Shown here piece after piece: positions 1 to 8,520 of a stretch of 64,000 nucleotides of DNA (positions are counted from its first letter, which is position 1; every line of letters begins with the position of its first letter). The position numbers and the translations under genes were made by a program. The stretch is taken from assembly GCF_017813365.1 (NCBI RefSeq), contig NZ_JAGIZA010000008.1, positions 167,143 through 231,142 of the forward strand, written 5' to 3'. This stretch comes from Roseomonas indoligenes. Its GTDB lineage: Bacteria; Pseudomonadota; Alphaproteobacteria; Acetobacterales; Acetobacteraceae. The notes under the pieces were generated by a model, which worked only from the letters and a program-made list of their open reading frames with translations, made no database searches and was not told where the DNA came from.

Positions 1-100
1 CCTCTGGCCCTAAAGGATCAACGAAGCGCCCGGCCCGGCTGGATTGACGCGGAACCACGGCCGGCTGAACGTGCCCTACTCGCAACGAAGGCAGGGCGGC

Positions 101-565
101 ATGGACGACAATCCCATCCTGCCGCTCGCGATCGGAATGATCGCCTTCGTCTTCGTGCTCTCGACCGGGCTGGTGATCTGGCTCGTCGCGCAGCTGCGCC
201 GGACATCGGACAAGCCGCTGTCGCAGGACGCGGCCGGGGTCATCGCAGTGCCGGTGCGGCGCCTCCAGCGCACGCTCGGCTTCTTCGGGCGATACGGCAA
301 CGGCATCGGCGCCCGGCTGGCCGTCGCGCCGGACGGGCTGCGGTTCAAGGTGTTCAAGCCCGACCACTGGCCGTTCCCCGATATCACCGAGGTGAACGCC
401 CCGAGGATGCTGTTCGCCACCCGGATCACCATCCGCCACCGCGGCGGGGCGCGCCTCCTCATCGACCTGGCGGGCCGGGCGCGGGCACGGGACCTGCTCC
501 GGGTTCTGCCGACATCCGTGCCGCTGACCCGGCGGGCGGCCGCGCTGCGCGACGACGAGGGGTGA
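101..565 (+). CDS. Hypothetical single-pass membrane protein
   Basis: I do not recognise a family. The 154-residue product has one hydrophobic segment at about residues 6-28 followed by Arg-Arg, and then a soluble part of about 120 residues with no cysteines and no catalytic motif. The middle (about residues 60-125) alternates short hydrophobic and charged stretches, as in a small beta-rich domain; a PH-like fold is only a guess. I chose ATG 101 because AGGCAGGG lies just upstream and the membrane segment is then N-terminal. The in-frame ATG at 44 would add 19 polar residues. It stands alone, about 110 bp before the ABC-F gene on the same strand. Confidence 0.6.
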   Translation: MDDNPILPLAIGMIAFVFVLSTGLVIWLVAQLRRTSDKPLSQDAAGVIAVPVRRLQRTLGFFGRYGNGIGARLAVAPDGLRFKVFKPDHWPFPDITEVNAPRMLFATRITIRHRGGARLLIDLAGRARARDLLRVLPTSVPLTRRAAALRDDEG

Positions 566-672
566 GCCCCGGGCATCGGCCCGGCAAACCCCCAGCGGTT
601 GACGCCTGGCTGCCGGGCGTGTTCTCGGACGCCTCCCCGTGCCGCCGCGCCGATCCCAAGCCCTGAGTACCC

Positions 673-2292
673 ATGATCCGCCTCGATTCCATCAGCAAGC
701 AGAGCGGCCAGCAGCTTCTCTTCATCGACGCCTCCGCCGCGCTCCAGCGCGGCGAGAAGATCGGCCTCGTCGGCCCCAATGGCGCGGGCAAGACCACCCT
801 GTTCCGCATGATCACCGGGCAGGAGCAGCCGGATGAGGGCCAGGTGCTGGTGGACCGCGGCGTCAGCATCGGCCTGTTCAGCCAGGACGTGGGCGAGATG
901 TCCGGCCGCAGCCCGGTGGCGGAGGTGATGGACGGCGCCGGCGATGTCAGCACGGTCGCGGCCGAGCTGGCGGCGCTGGAGGCCGCGATGGCGGACCCGG
1001 AGACCGAGGACCTGGACGCCGTCATCGAGCGCTTCGGCGAGGTGCAGGGGCGCTTCGAGGAGCTGGGCGGCTACGCGCTGGAGGGGCGGGCGCAGGAGGT
1101 GCTGGCGGGCCTGGGCTTCAGCGGGGAGATGATGGCGGGCGATGTCGGCAAGCTCTCCGGCGGCTGGAAGATGCGCGTGGCGCTGGCGCGCATCCTGCTG
1201 ATGCGCCCCGACGTGATGCTGCTGGACGAGCCGAGCAACCACCTGGACCTGGAGAGCCTGATCTGGCTGGAGGGGTTCCTGAAGGGGTACGACGGCGCGC
1301 TGCTGATGACCTCGCACGACCGCGAGTTCATGAACCGCGTCATCAACAAGGTGGTGGAGATCGATGGCGGCGGCCTGAACTCCTACAGCGGCGACTACGC
1401 CTTCTACGAGGCGCAGCGCGCGATGAACGAGCGCCAGCAGCAGGCGCAGTTCGAGCGCCAGCAGGCGATGCTGGCGAAGGAGATCAAGTTCATCGAGCGC
1501 TTCAAGGCGCGCGCCTCCCACGCCGCGCAGGTGCAGAGCCGCGTGAAGAAGCTGGACAAGATCGAGCGCGTGGAGCCGCCCAAGCGCCGGCAGACCGTGG
1601 TGTTCGAGTTCGGCCAGGCGCCGCGCTCGGGCGACGACGTGGCGAGCCTGCGCGGCGTGCACAAGCGCTACGGCAGCAAGGTGATCTACGAGGGGCTGGA
1701 CTTCCTGGTGCGCCGCAAGGAGCGCTGCTGCGTGCTGGGCACCAACGGCGCCGGCAAGTCCACGCTGCTGAAGCTGGTGGCGGGCTCCACCGTGCCGGAT
1801 CAGGGCACGGTCTCGCTCGGCGGCAGCGTGAAGATGGGCTACTTCGCCCAGCACGCCATGGAGCTGCTGGACGGCGAGCGCACCGTGTTTCAGTCGCTGG
1901 AGGACGCCTTCCCGCAGGCGGCGCAGGGATCGCTGCGAACGCTGGCCGGCTGCTTCGGCTTTTCCGGCGACGAGGTGGAGAAGCGGTGCCGCGTGCTCTC
2001 GGGCGGGGAGAAGGCGCGGCTGGTGATGGCGCGCATGCTCTACGATCCGCCGAACTTCCTGGTGCTGGACGAGCCGACGAACCACCTGGACATGGCGACG
2101 AAGGAGATGCTGATCGCCGCCCTCTCGGACTACGAGGGCACGATGCTCTTCGTCTCGCACGACCGGCACTTTCTGGCCGCGCTGTCCAACCGCGTGCTGG
2201 AACTGACGCCGGAGGGCATCCACCAGTACGACGGCGGCTACACCGAGTACGTGGCGCATACCGGGCAGGAGGCGCCCGGCCTGCACGCCTGA
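673..2292 (+). CDS. ABC-F family ATPase (ribosome-associated type)
   Basis: A soluble protein of 539 residues with two ABC ATPase domains and no membrane segments, which is the ABC-F architecture. Members act on the ribosome rather than as transporters. Walker A motifs are GPNGAGKT at about residues 34-41 and GTNGAGKST near residue 355. Signature motifs are LSGGW and LSGGEKARL, and Walker B sites are LLDEPSNHLD and VLDEPTNHLD. Between the domains is a charged Gln/Glu/Lys-rich linker (about residues 250-310), the usual place of the P-site tRNA interaction motif. The C terminus is short, without a coiled-coil extension. It resembles YbiT/EttA-type housekeeping proteins; the subgroup cannot be fixed by eye. 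Start is ATG 673 with only a weak ribosome site. Confidence 0.9.
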   Translation: MIRLDSISKQSGQQLLFIDASAALQRGEKIGLVGPNGAGKTTLFRMITGQEQPDEGQVLVDRGVSIGLFSQDVGEMSGRSPVAEVMDGAGDVSTVAAELAALEAAMADPETEDLDAVIERFGEVQGRFEELGGYALEGRAQEVLAGLGFSGEMMAGDVGKLSGGWKMRVALARILLMRPDVMLLDEPSNHLDLESLIWLEGFLKGYDGALLMTSHDREFMNRVINKVVEIDGGGLNSYSGDYAFYEAQRAMNERQQQAQFERQQAMLAKEIKFIERFKARASHAAQVQSRVKKLDKIERVEPPKRRQTVVFEFGQAPRSGDDVASLRGVHKRYGSKVIYEGLDFLVRRKERCCVLGTNGAGKSTLLKLVAGSTVPDQGTVSLGGSVKMGYFAQHAMELLDGERTVFQSLEDAFPQAAQGSLRTLAGCFGFSGDEVEKRCRVLSGGEKARLVMARMLYDPPNFLVLDEPTNHLDMATKEMLIAALSDYEGTMLFVSHDRHFLAALSNRVLELTPEGIHQYDGGYTEYVAHTGQEAPGLHA

Positions 2293-2371
2293 GCCCTGCC
2301 CTTGGCGCTCACGGAGGGCGGGTCCAGACTTCCAGGGGTGCCAAGGTGGTGCCGCGGTGGGGGGGCAGGTG

Positions 2372-4003
2372 ATGGCGGGTTTCGGACGTCGGGCATTCGG
2401 GCTGGCGACGCTGGCCGCACCGGCCCTGCTGCGGGGCCGGCCCGCCGCGGCGCAGGACGGGCCGGTGGCGCGCCCGCCGGCCGGCGCGCTGCGCGGGGCC
2501 GCCCTGGACGGGGTGCTGGCCTTCAAGGGCATTCCCTATGCCGCGCCGCCGACGGGGCCGCTGCGCTACCGCTCGCCCCAGCGCCTGCCAACCTGGGCGG
2601 AGGAGCGGGACGCGACGCGGGCCGGCGCCGCTTCCATCCAGACCATCCCGCCCTGGGCGACCTGGCTCTACGACCGGCCGGCCCTCATGGGGGAGGACTG
2701 CCTCACCCTCAACATCTGGACGCCCGGGCTGGACGGGCGCCGCCCCGTCATGGTGTGGATCCATGGCGGCGCCTGGCGCACGGGGGAGGGCGCGGCGGCC
2801 GGCAATGACGGAACGGCGCTCGCCCGGCTCGGCGACGTGGTGGTGGTGACCGTGAACTACCGCCTGGGCGCGCTGGGCTTCCTCGCCCATCCCGACCTGA
2901 AGGACCCGGAGACGGGCGCGGCCGCGAACTGGGGCGTGCAGGACCAGGTGGCGGCGCTGCGCTGGGTGCGCGCCAATATCGAGGCCTTCGGCGGCGATCC
3001 GGAGAACGTCACCCTCTTCGGCCAGTCCGCCGGCGGCACCAGCGTGGCGAACATCGCGCCGAACCCGGCCAATCGTGGCCTCGTGCACAAGATGATCATC
3101 GAGAGCGGCGCCTTCCTCGGCCCGCCCGACCTGCCCGACGTTGCCGGCGCGGCCGGCTACGCCGAGGCGCTGGCCGCGAGGCTGGAGACGACGGTGGCCG
3201 GCCTGCGCGACGTGCCGGCCGAGCGGCTCCACACGACGGAGCTGGCTCTGGCGCGCGAGTGGGGCGCGCAGAATGGCGGGCGCGTGCCGGTCCTGCCGAT
3301 CGCGGACGGCGTGGTGATCCCCGCCGTGCCCCGCGGCGCCCGGCTTCCGGCGATGCCCCTGCTGATCGGCACGACGCGCGACGAGGCGGTGTTCTGGTAC
3401 GACCTGCTGGACCCGGAGGGGCGCCGCATCCCCGGCCTGCCCTCCCCGACGGACGAGGCATCGCTGCTGCGGATGGCCGGCGCGCTGAAGGAGGGCAGCC
3501 GCCCGCGCGCCACGGCCCCGGCGGAGGCGGTGGTGGAGGCCTATCGCCGCGCCGCCGTCGCGCGGGGCGGGGCGGCGGACCTGAATACCCTGTGGATGGC
3601 GATCTACACCGACCTCCGCTTCCGGCTGGACGCGCTGGAGACGGCGCGGCGCCACGCCGCGTCGGGCCAGCCCACCTTCCTCTACGAGTTCGTCCATCCC
3701 CTGGCGGGGAAGGCGCGGGGCGTGCCGCACTGCGCGGAAATCCCCTTCGTCTTCGGCAGCCACACCGATCCCTACTTCGCCGCGAAATGCGGCACCGGAC
3801 CCGCCGAGGCGGCGCTGGCCCGCGCGATGATGCAGGGCTGGTCGGCCTTCGCGCGGACGGGCGTGCCGTCCTCCGAGGAAGGCGGCGCCTGGCAGCCGGT
3901 CTCCTCCGGCGGCGAGGGCGTGAACCTGCTCGGCGGGGAGGGCGGGCCGCGCCGGGTGGTGCCGGTGGTGCGGGCGGAGGAGCTGGAGGTCTGGAACCTC
4001 TGA
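2372..4003 (+). CDS. Secreted type-B carboxylesterase
   Basis: Carboxylesterase/lipase family B enzyme of 543 residues that hydrolyses carboxylic esters. The N terminus GRRAFGLATL followed by a hydrophobic stretch ending near AAAQ looks like a Tat or Sec signal, so it probably acts in the periplasm. The catalytic triad is visible: Ser219 in GQSAGG, Glu338 in TTRDEAVFW, and His453 in PHCAEIPFVFGS. The oxyanion-hole sequence WIHGGAW is also present. Start is ATG 2372; an upstream in-frame GTG at 2357 would add five residues before the signal. It is convergent with the TonB receptor and followed at once by a strong hairpin. The substrate is unknown. Confidence 0.9.
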   Translation: MAGFGRRAFGLATLAAPALLRGRPAAAQDGPVARPPAGALRGAALDGVLAFKGIPYAAPPTGPLRYRSPQRLPTWAEERDATRAGAASIQTIPPWATWLYDRPALMGEDCLTLNIWTPGLDGRRPVMVWIHGGAWRTGEGAAAGNDGTALARLGDVVVVTVNYRLGALGFLAHPDLKDPETGAAANWGVQDQVAALRWVRANIEAFGGDPENVTLFGQSAGGTSVANIAPNPANRGLVHKMIIESGAFLGPPDLPDVAGAAGYAEALAARLETTVAGLRDVPAERLHTTELALAREWGAQNGGRVPVLPIADGVVIPAVPRGARLPAMPLLIGTTRDEAVFWYDLLDPEGRRIPGLPSPTDEASLLRMAGALKEGSRPRATAPAEAVVEAYRRAAVARGGAADLNTLWMAIYTDLRFRLDALETARRHAASGQPTFLYEFVHPLAGKARGVPHCAEIPFVFGSHTDPYFAAKCGTGPAEAALARAMMQGWSAFARTGVPSSEEGGAWQPVSSGGEGVNLLGGEGGPRRVVPVVRAEELEVWNL

Positions 4004-4031
4004 GACGGGGCGGCCACGAGGCCGCCCCGTC
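4004..4031. terminator. Bidirectional hairpin between convergent genes
   Basis: A perfect 12-bp inverted repeat with a 4-nt loop (ACGA) starts one base after the esterase stop codon and ends six bases before the end of the TonB receptor gene on the other strand. There is no clear T-run on either side, so it may be a low-efficiency or Rho-assisted terminator, or a 3-prime-end stabiliser. Confidence 0.65.
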
Positions 4032-4037
4032 CCGCCC

Positions 4038-6101
4038 TCAGAACCGGAACTGCATCCCGCCATAGACGCTGCGTCCGAAGCCCGGCTCGAAGACGGCCGA
4101 GGCGGGCGAGGCGACGGGGGCAATGGCGGCGCTGGAAATATAGCGCTTGTCCGTCAGGTTCCGGCCCTCCACGAAGACGGAGAGCCCGTTGCGGAACGCC
4201 CAGTCGCCGCGCAGCCCGAGCAGGGCGTAGGAATTACCCTGCAGCGTGTTGGCGTTGTCCGCGAACAACCCGCGCGGCACCCATTCCAGGTTCGGCGCGA
4301 TGCTGGCGCCGGCGGGGTGGCGGTAGCGCAACTCCGCCCGCAGCAGGTGGCGCGGCACGCCCGGCAGCTCGTTGCTGCCGTAGCGCGCGTCGCCGTCGAA
4401 GCGGAAGTCGTTCAGCGTGTAGGCGCCGCGCAGCGTCAGGCTGTCGCCCTCGGCCAGGGTGTTGCGCCGCGCGACCCAGCTTCCCGCCGCCTCGATGCCC
4501 TGGTGGATCGTGCGGTCCGCGTTCAGCGCGAAGCTGGCGCCGGTGCCGTTGGGGTCGAAGAGCTGGATCTCGTCCCGGATCCAGGAGCGATAAGCCGCCA
4601 GCTCCCAGCCGAGGTCGCCGGAGCGGCCGCGCGTGCCGATCTCCAGCGTGCGCGCCCGCTGCGCGCGGAGCGAGGCGAAGCCCGTGCTCGCCAGCGGTGT
4701 GAGGTCGCTGATCGTGGGCGGCTCGGTGGCCCAGGTGAGGTTGGCGAAGGCCTGCCATTCCGGCGTCACCTCCCACACCGCGCCGAGCCGGGGATTGGCG
4801 TAGCGGTAGGTGGTGGAGCCGGAGGAATCGCCGTCCGAGAGGAACTTGTCCCGGCTGGCGCGATAAGCCTCGCCGAGCTGGATGCCGGCGACGACGCCGA
4901 GGGTCGGCAGGACGTAGAGCGTGTCCTGCAGGATCACCGTGTTCGTGCGCGCCCGGTCGGTGGAGGCATAGGTGAGGCGCCCGGCATGACCGGCGTTGTT
5001 GACGTAACGCCGGCTGTCATAGGTGCCGAGGCCGAAGGTGCCGCCGATCACGCCGACATTCCTCATCCCGGCCGCCGTGCCCTCCAGCGTCAGCCGCGCG
5101 AAGCCGTTCACGTCATCCGTGCGCTGGTCCAGGTACTGGAAGATCGGGTGGTCCAGCTCCCGGTGGACGAAGGAGACCCCCGTCTCCAGCGCCACCCCGG
5201 GCGCGATGCGCCAGGTGGTGCGGTTGCCCACCCGGTTGCTCTCGATGTTGCGCTGGTAGTCCAGGGACAGGTTCGCGGCCGCGGCCCGGCGCGGGTCCGA
5301 CAGCGCCAGGGCACGGGTCAGGGTGCCGGGGATGCGCTGCTCGATGTTGTTGTAGCCGTAGTAGAAGCGGGTCTCGACATCCTCCTTGATGCGCCAGCCG
5401 ATATTGCCGTTGAAGCGCCGGCTATTACCGTTGGAGTGGTCGCGGAACCCCTCCTGGCTCAGCGCGGAGAAGCTGGCCCAGGCGTCGAAGGCCCCGGCCG
5501 CCACGCCATAGGCGGCCTGCCCGCGCAGGAAGCCGTAGCTCCCGGCCTCCCCGCGCAGAAGGGCGCCGGGGGCGCTGCGGCCGGTGGGGGTGACGGCGTT
5601 CAGCACCCCGCCGAGCGTCGCGGCGCCGAGGCCGAAGGCGTTGCCGCCGCGATAGACCTCCATGTGGTCGAGGGTGAGGGGGTCCAGCTCCTGGAAGTCC
5701 CCGGCGCCGTCGGCCTGGTTCAGCGGGATGCCGTCCTGCGTCAGCTGCACGCCGCGCAGGTGGTTGTTCCGCGCCAGGCCGGAGCCGCGGATGGAGAGGC
5801 GCGTATCCTCCCCCCATTTCGGCTGGGCGAAGACGCCGGGCTCGAACTCCAGCACGTCGCGGAGCGTGGTGACGCCGGCGCGGAGGCGGATCTCCTCCGC
5901 CGGCACGACGGAGACGTTGCCGGGAAGCTGGCGCAGCGCCGCCTCGGCTTCCAGGGTGTCGCGGGTGGTCAGCGCGCCCGCGGCGCCGCTGACGGTGACT
6001 TCCGGGATGGGGACGGGCGATTGTTGGGCAAGCGCAGGGGACAGCGGCAGCGCGGCCGCGAGCAGCGCGGCGCCGAGCGGGCCGGCATGGGGGCGGAACA
6101 T
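4038..6101 (-). CDS. TonB-dependent outer-membrane receptor (FecA-like)
   Basis: Energised outer-membrane receptor of 687 residues for a metal chelate or similar ligand. Residues 1-25 are a signal peptide ending ALAQ. A plug domain follows at about 35-160, with LRDVLEFEPGVFAQ and SIRGSGLARNN, then VYRGGNAFGLGAATLGGVLN, which marks the end of the plug. The rest is a 22-strand-type barrel ending in an aromatic residue (GMQFRF), the usual barrel-assembly signal. The plug is closest in style to FecA-type receptors, but no ligand can be assigned. The gene lies 66 bp downstream of a small Cys/His-rich protein on the same strand, probably one transcript. No riboswitch or Fur-like box is evident in the short gap. 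Confidence 0.88.
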   Translation of the reverse strand: MFRPHAGPLGAALLAAALPLSPALAQQSPVPIPEVTVSGAAGALTTRDTLEAEAALRQLPGNVSVVPAEEIRLRAGVTTLRDVLEFEPGVFAQPKWGEDTRLSIRGSGLARNNHLRGVQLTQDGIPLNQADGAGDFQELDPLTLDHMEVYRGGNAFGLGAATLGGVLNAVTPTGRSAPGALLRGEAGSYGFLRGQAAYGVAAGAFDAWASFSALSQEGFRDHSNGNSRRFNGNIGWRIKEDVETRFYYGYNNIEQRIPGTLTRALALSDPRRAAAANLSLDYQRNIESNRVGNRTTWRIAPGVALETGVSFVHRELDHPIFQYLDQRTDDVNGFARLTLEGTAAGMRNVGVIGGTFGLGTYDSRRYVNNAGHAGRLTYASTDRARTNTVILQDTLYVLPTLGVVAGIQLGEAYRASRDKFLSDGDSSGSTTYRYANPRLGAVWEVTPEWQAFANLTWATEPPTISDLTPLASTGFASLRAQRARTLEIGTRGRSGDLGWELAAYRSWIRDEIQLFDPNGTGASFALNADRTIHQGIEAAGSWVARRNTLAEGDSLTLRGAYTLNDFRFDGDARYGSNELPGVPRHLLRAELRYRHPAGASIAPNLEWVPRGLFADNANTLQGNSYALLGLRGDWAFRNGLSVFVEGRNLTDKRYISSAAIAPVASPASAVFEPGFGRSVYGGMQFRF

Positions 6102-6167
6102 GGAAGGGATATCCTGACGGCATGACGGGGCCGCGCCGGAAGGGGCGCGGCGGCGATGGCATGGCGG

Positions 6168-6542
6168 TCAGGCGGCTGGTGGCGCTCGGGGCTGCTGCGG
6201 CGGCGCGCGGGCGGGAAGCGGCGGCAGCCCGGCCCGGGAGGGTTCCGGCGGCGGGGCGGGGTGGGAGAGGCGTAGCGCCAGCACGGCCGGTTCCGGCGCC
6301 GCCAGTGCCGCCGGGGCCGCGTGCAGGTCGCAGCAGGAGAGGTCCGGCGCCGTGGGGACGGGCCGCCCCTCCTCGTCCAGCAGGACGGTCCGCGTGCCCT
6401 CATGCGTGCAGAGCTCGACCCGCACGGCGCCCGCCAGGGCACCCAGGGCACGGGCATGCGGCAGCACCGCCCCCACCCATTGCAGGAGCAGCAGCAGCGC
6501 GACGAACCGCGCGAATCCTGCCCAGGGGCGGCGCATGGGCAT
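6168..6542 (-). CDS. Small exported Cys/His protein, DUF2946-like
   Basis: A 124-residue protein with an N-terminal hydrophobic stretch (about residues 10-32, a signal or anchor), then a Cys-Thr-His and a Cys-Cys-Asp-Leu-His motif, and a proline-rich C-terminal tail. The Cys/His spacing and the position just upstream of a TonB receptor resemble DUF2946 proteins, which are often found with metal, particularly copper, uptake receptors. That placement is family knowledge; a metal role here is inference. It is transcribed toward the receptor and diverges from mutL. The last 40 residues are low complexity. Confidence 0.6.
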   Translation of the reverse strand: MPMRRPWAGFARFVALLLLLQWVGAVLPHARALGALAGAVRVELCTHEGTRTVLLDEEGRPVPTAPDLSCCDLHAAPAALAAPEPAVLALRLSHPAPPPEPSRAGLPPLPARAPPQQPRAPPAA

Positions 6543-6662
6543 CCCGTTAACAGGGCCTGCGCCGCTTGGGGAGGAGAGGCGCTTACCATTCCTTCATCGG
6601 AGAGGGGGATGATCGTCCCCCGTGGCTTGTGCCGGGACCGCGGAAACCCCATCCCCTCCGGC

Positions 6663-8519
6663 GTGAGCTTTCCCGTCATCCGCCGCCTGCCCCCCACCAC
6701 CGCGGACCGCATCGCCGCCGGCGAGGTGGTGGAGCGCCCGGCCGCCGCGGTGAAGGAACTGGTGGAGAACGCGCTGGACGCCGGCGCCCGCCGCGTGGCC
6801 GTGACGCTGGAGGGCGGCGGGCTCGACCGCCTGCTGGTGGAGGATGACGGCCGCGGCATGGGGCCGGACGACCTGGCCCTCTGCATCGAGCGCCATGCCA
6901 CCTCCAAGCTGCCGGACGAGGAGACGCTGTTCCGCATCGCCACCCTGGGCTTCCGGGGGGAGGCGCTGCCCTCCATCGGCGCCGTCTCCCGCCTGACGAT
7001 CACCTCCCGCACGAGAGAGGGCGATGCCCACGCCATCCATGTGGAGGCCGGGCGGGTGAGCGAGGTGACGCCGGCCGCCGCGCCCCCGGGCACGCGGGTG
7101 GAGGTGCGGGACCTGTTCTTCGCTACCCCGGCCCGCCGCAAGTTCATGAAGACCCCGGGCACCGAGGCCTCCCACGCCGTGGAGGCCGTGCGCCGCCTGG
7201 CCCTCGCCTGGCCGGAGGTGGGGTTCCGCGTGACGGTGGAGGGCCGCACGGCGCTGGACCTGCCCCCCGCCGACCGCGCCGGCCGCGCCGCCGCCCTGCT
7301 GGGGCCGGATTTCGCCGCTGCCAGCGTGGCGGTGCAGGGCCAGTGGCCGGACCTCGTGCTGGAGGGGCTGGCGGCCCTGCCCACGCATCACCGCGCCACC
7401 TCGGCCGAGCAGCACCTCGTGGTGAACCGCCGCCCGGTGAAGGACCCGCTGCTGCGCGCGGCGCTGCGCGTGGCCTATCGCGACGTTCTGGCCTCCGGCC
7501 GCCATCCCGTCGCCGCCCTGTTCCTGGAGATCCCGCCGGACCGGGTGGACGTGAACGTCCACCCCATGAAGACGGAGCTGCGCTTCCGCGACGCCAGCGG
7601 GGTGCGCGGCGCCCTCATCGCCTCGCTCCGCCGGGCGCTCGGTACCGGGGCCGGGGTGGGGATGGCGCGGGGCGGCTGGGATGCCGGCCCGGCGCCGGGT
7701 GCGGGCCTCGACCCCGCCTGGCCCAGCCTCGCCGGGCAGGCCGCGGAGGAGATGCCCGCCCCCGCGACCTCCTGGCCGTCGGACACCATGCCCGCCGCCC
7801 CGCGCGGTTTCGCCGAGACGGGCTTCGCCTTCACCGCCCCGCCGCCTTCCCGTCCCGTGCAGCCGCGCTTCGCCCTGCCGCCCGGGGCCTTCACCGTGCC
7901 GGCCGAGGCACCGGCCCTGCCGGAAGGAACGGAGGAGGGGCCTCTGGGCCGCCCCCTGGCCCAGATCCTCGATACCTATGTCCTGGCGGAGGCGCCGGAC
8001 GGCGCGCTGGTGCTTGTGGACCAGCACGCGGCCCATGAGCGGCTGACGCATGAGCGCCTCTCCGCCCAGCTCCTGGGTGGGGGCGTGCGGTCCCAGCCCC
8101 TGTTGCTGCCGGCGGTGGTGGACATGCCCGCCGGCGAGGCCGCGCGGCTGGCGGAGCGGGCGGAGGACCTTGCGCGTCTGGGGCTGGAAATCGAGGCCTT
8201 CGGGCCGGGCGCCATCCTCGTCCGCGCGCTGCCCGCCCTGCTCGGCACGCCGGAGCCGGGGCCGATCCTGGCCGACATCGCCGCCGAACTGGCGGAATGG
8301 GAGGAGAGCACGGCGCTGGAGCGCCGGCTGGACGCCGCCGTGGCCCGGCTGGCCTGCCACGGCAGCGTGCGCGCGGGCCGGCGGCTCAACGCGGCGGAGA
8401 TGGCAGCCCTGTTGCGGGAGATGGAGGCGACGCCGCGCGCCGCGACCTGCTCCCACGGCCGCCCTACCTTCCTGCGGTTGGGGCCGGGGGATCTGGCGCG
8501 GATGTTCGGGCGGACGTGA
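6663..8519 (+). CDS. mutL: DNA mismatch repair protein MutL (endonuclease type)
   Basis: Matchmaker and nicking subunit of mismatch repair, 618 residues from GTG 6663. The N-terminal GHKL ATPase shows NALDAG, DDGRGM and GFRGEAL. A proline/alanine-rich linker covers about residues 330-430. The C-terminal domain carries DQHAAHERLTHE, which fits the DQHA(X)2E(X)4E endonuclease motif, plus ACHGS and CSHGRPT, so this is a nicking MutL, as expected where MutH is absent. GTG 6663 matches the usual N terminus, a few residues before the first conserved Leu. ATG 6609 is also in frame and would add 18 residues. It diverges from the small Cys/His protein and ends one base from the gene on the opposite strand. 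Confidence 0.93.
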   Translation: MSFPVIRRLPPTTADRIAAGEVVERPAAAVKELVENALDAGARRVAVTLEGGGLDRLLVEDDGRGMGPDDLALCIERHATSKLPDEETLFRIATLGFRGEALPSIGAVSRLTITSRTREGDAHAIHVEAGRVSEVTPAAAPPGTRVEVRDLFFATPARRKFMKTPGTEASHAVEAVRRLALAWPEVGFRVTVEGRTALDLPPADRAGRAAALLGPDFAAASVAVQGQWPDLVLEGLAALPTHHRATSAEQHLVVNRRPVKDPLLRAALRVAYRDVLASGRHPVAALFLEIPPDRVDVNVHPMKTELRFRDASGVRGALIASLRRALGTGAGVGMARGGWDAGPAPGAGLDPAWPSLAGQAAEEMPAPATSWPSDTMPAAPRGFAETGFAFTAPPPSRPVQPRFALPPGAFTVPAEAPALPEGTEEGPLGRPLAQILDTYVLAEAPDGALVLVDQHAAHERLTHERLSAQLLGGGVRSQPLLLPAVVDMPAGEAARLAERAEDLARLGLEIEAFGPGAILVRALPALLGTPEPGPILADIAAELAEWEESTALERRLDAAVARLACHGSVRAGRRLNAAEMAALLREMEATPRAATCSHGRPTFLRLGPGDLARMFGRT

Positions 8520-8520
8520 C

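Noticed and set aside
76..2532. Open frame of 818 codons on the minus strand
   Set aside because: Shadow of the ABC-F gene, which has complete motifs on the plus strand.
4317..6125. Open frame of 602 codons on the plus strand
   Set aside because: Shadow of the TonB receptor gene; no signal, no motif.
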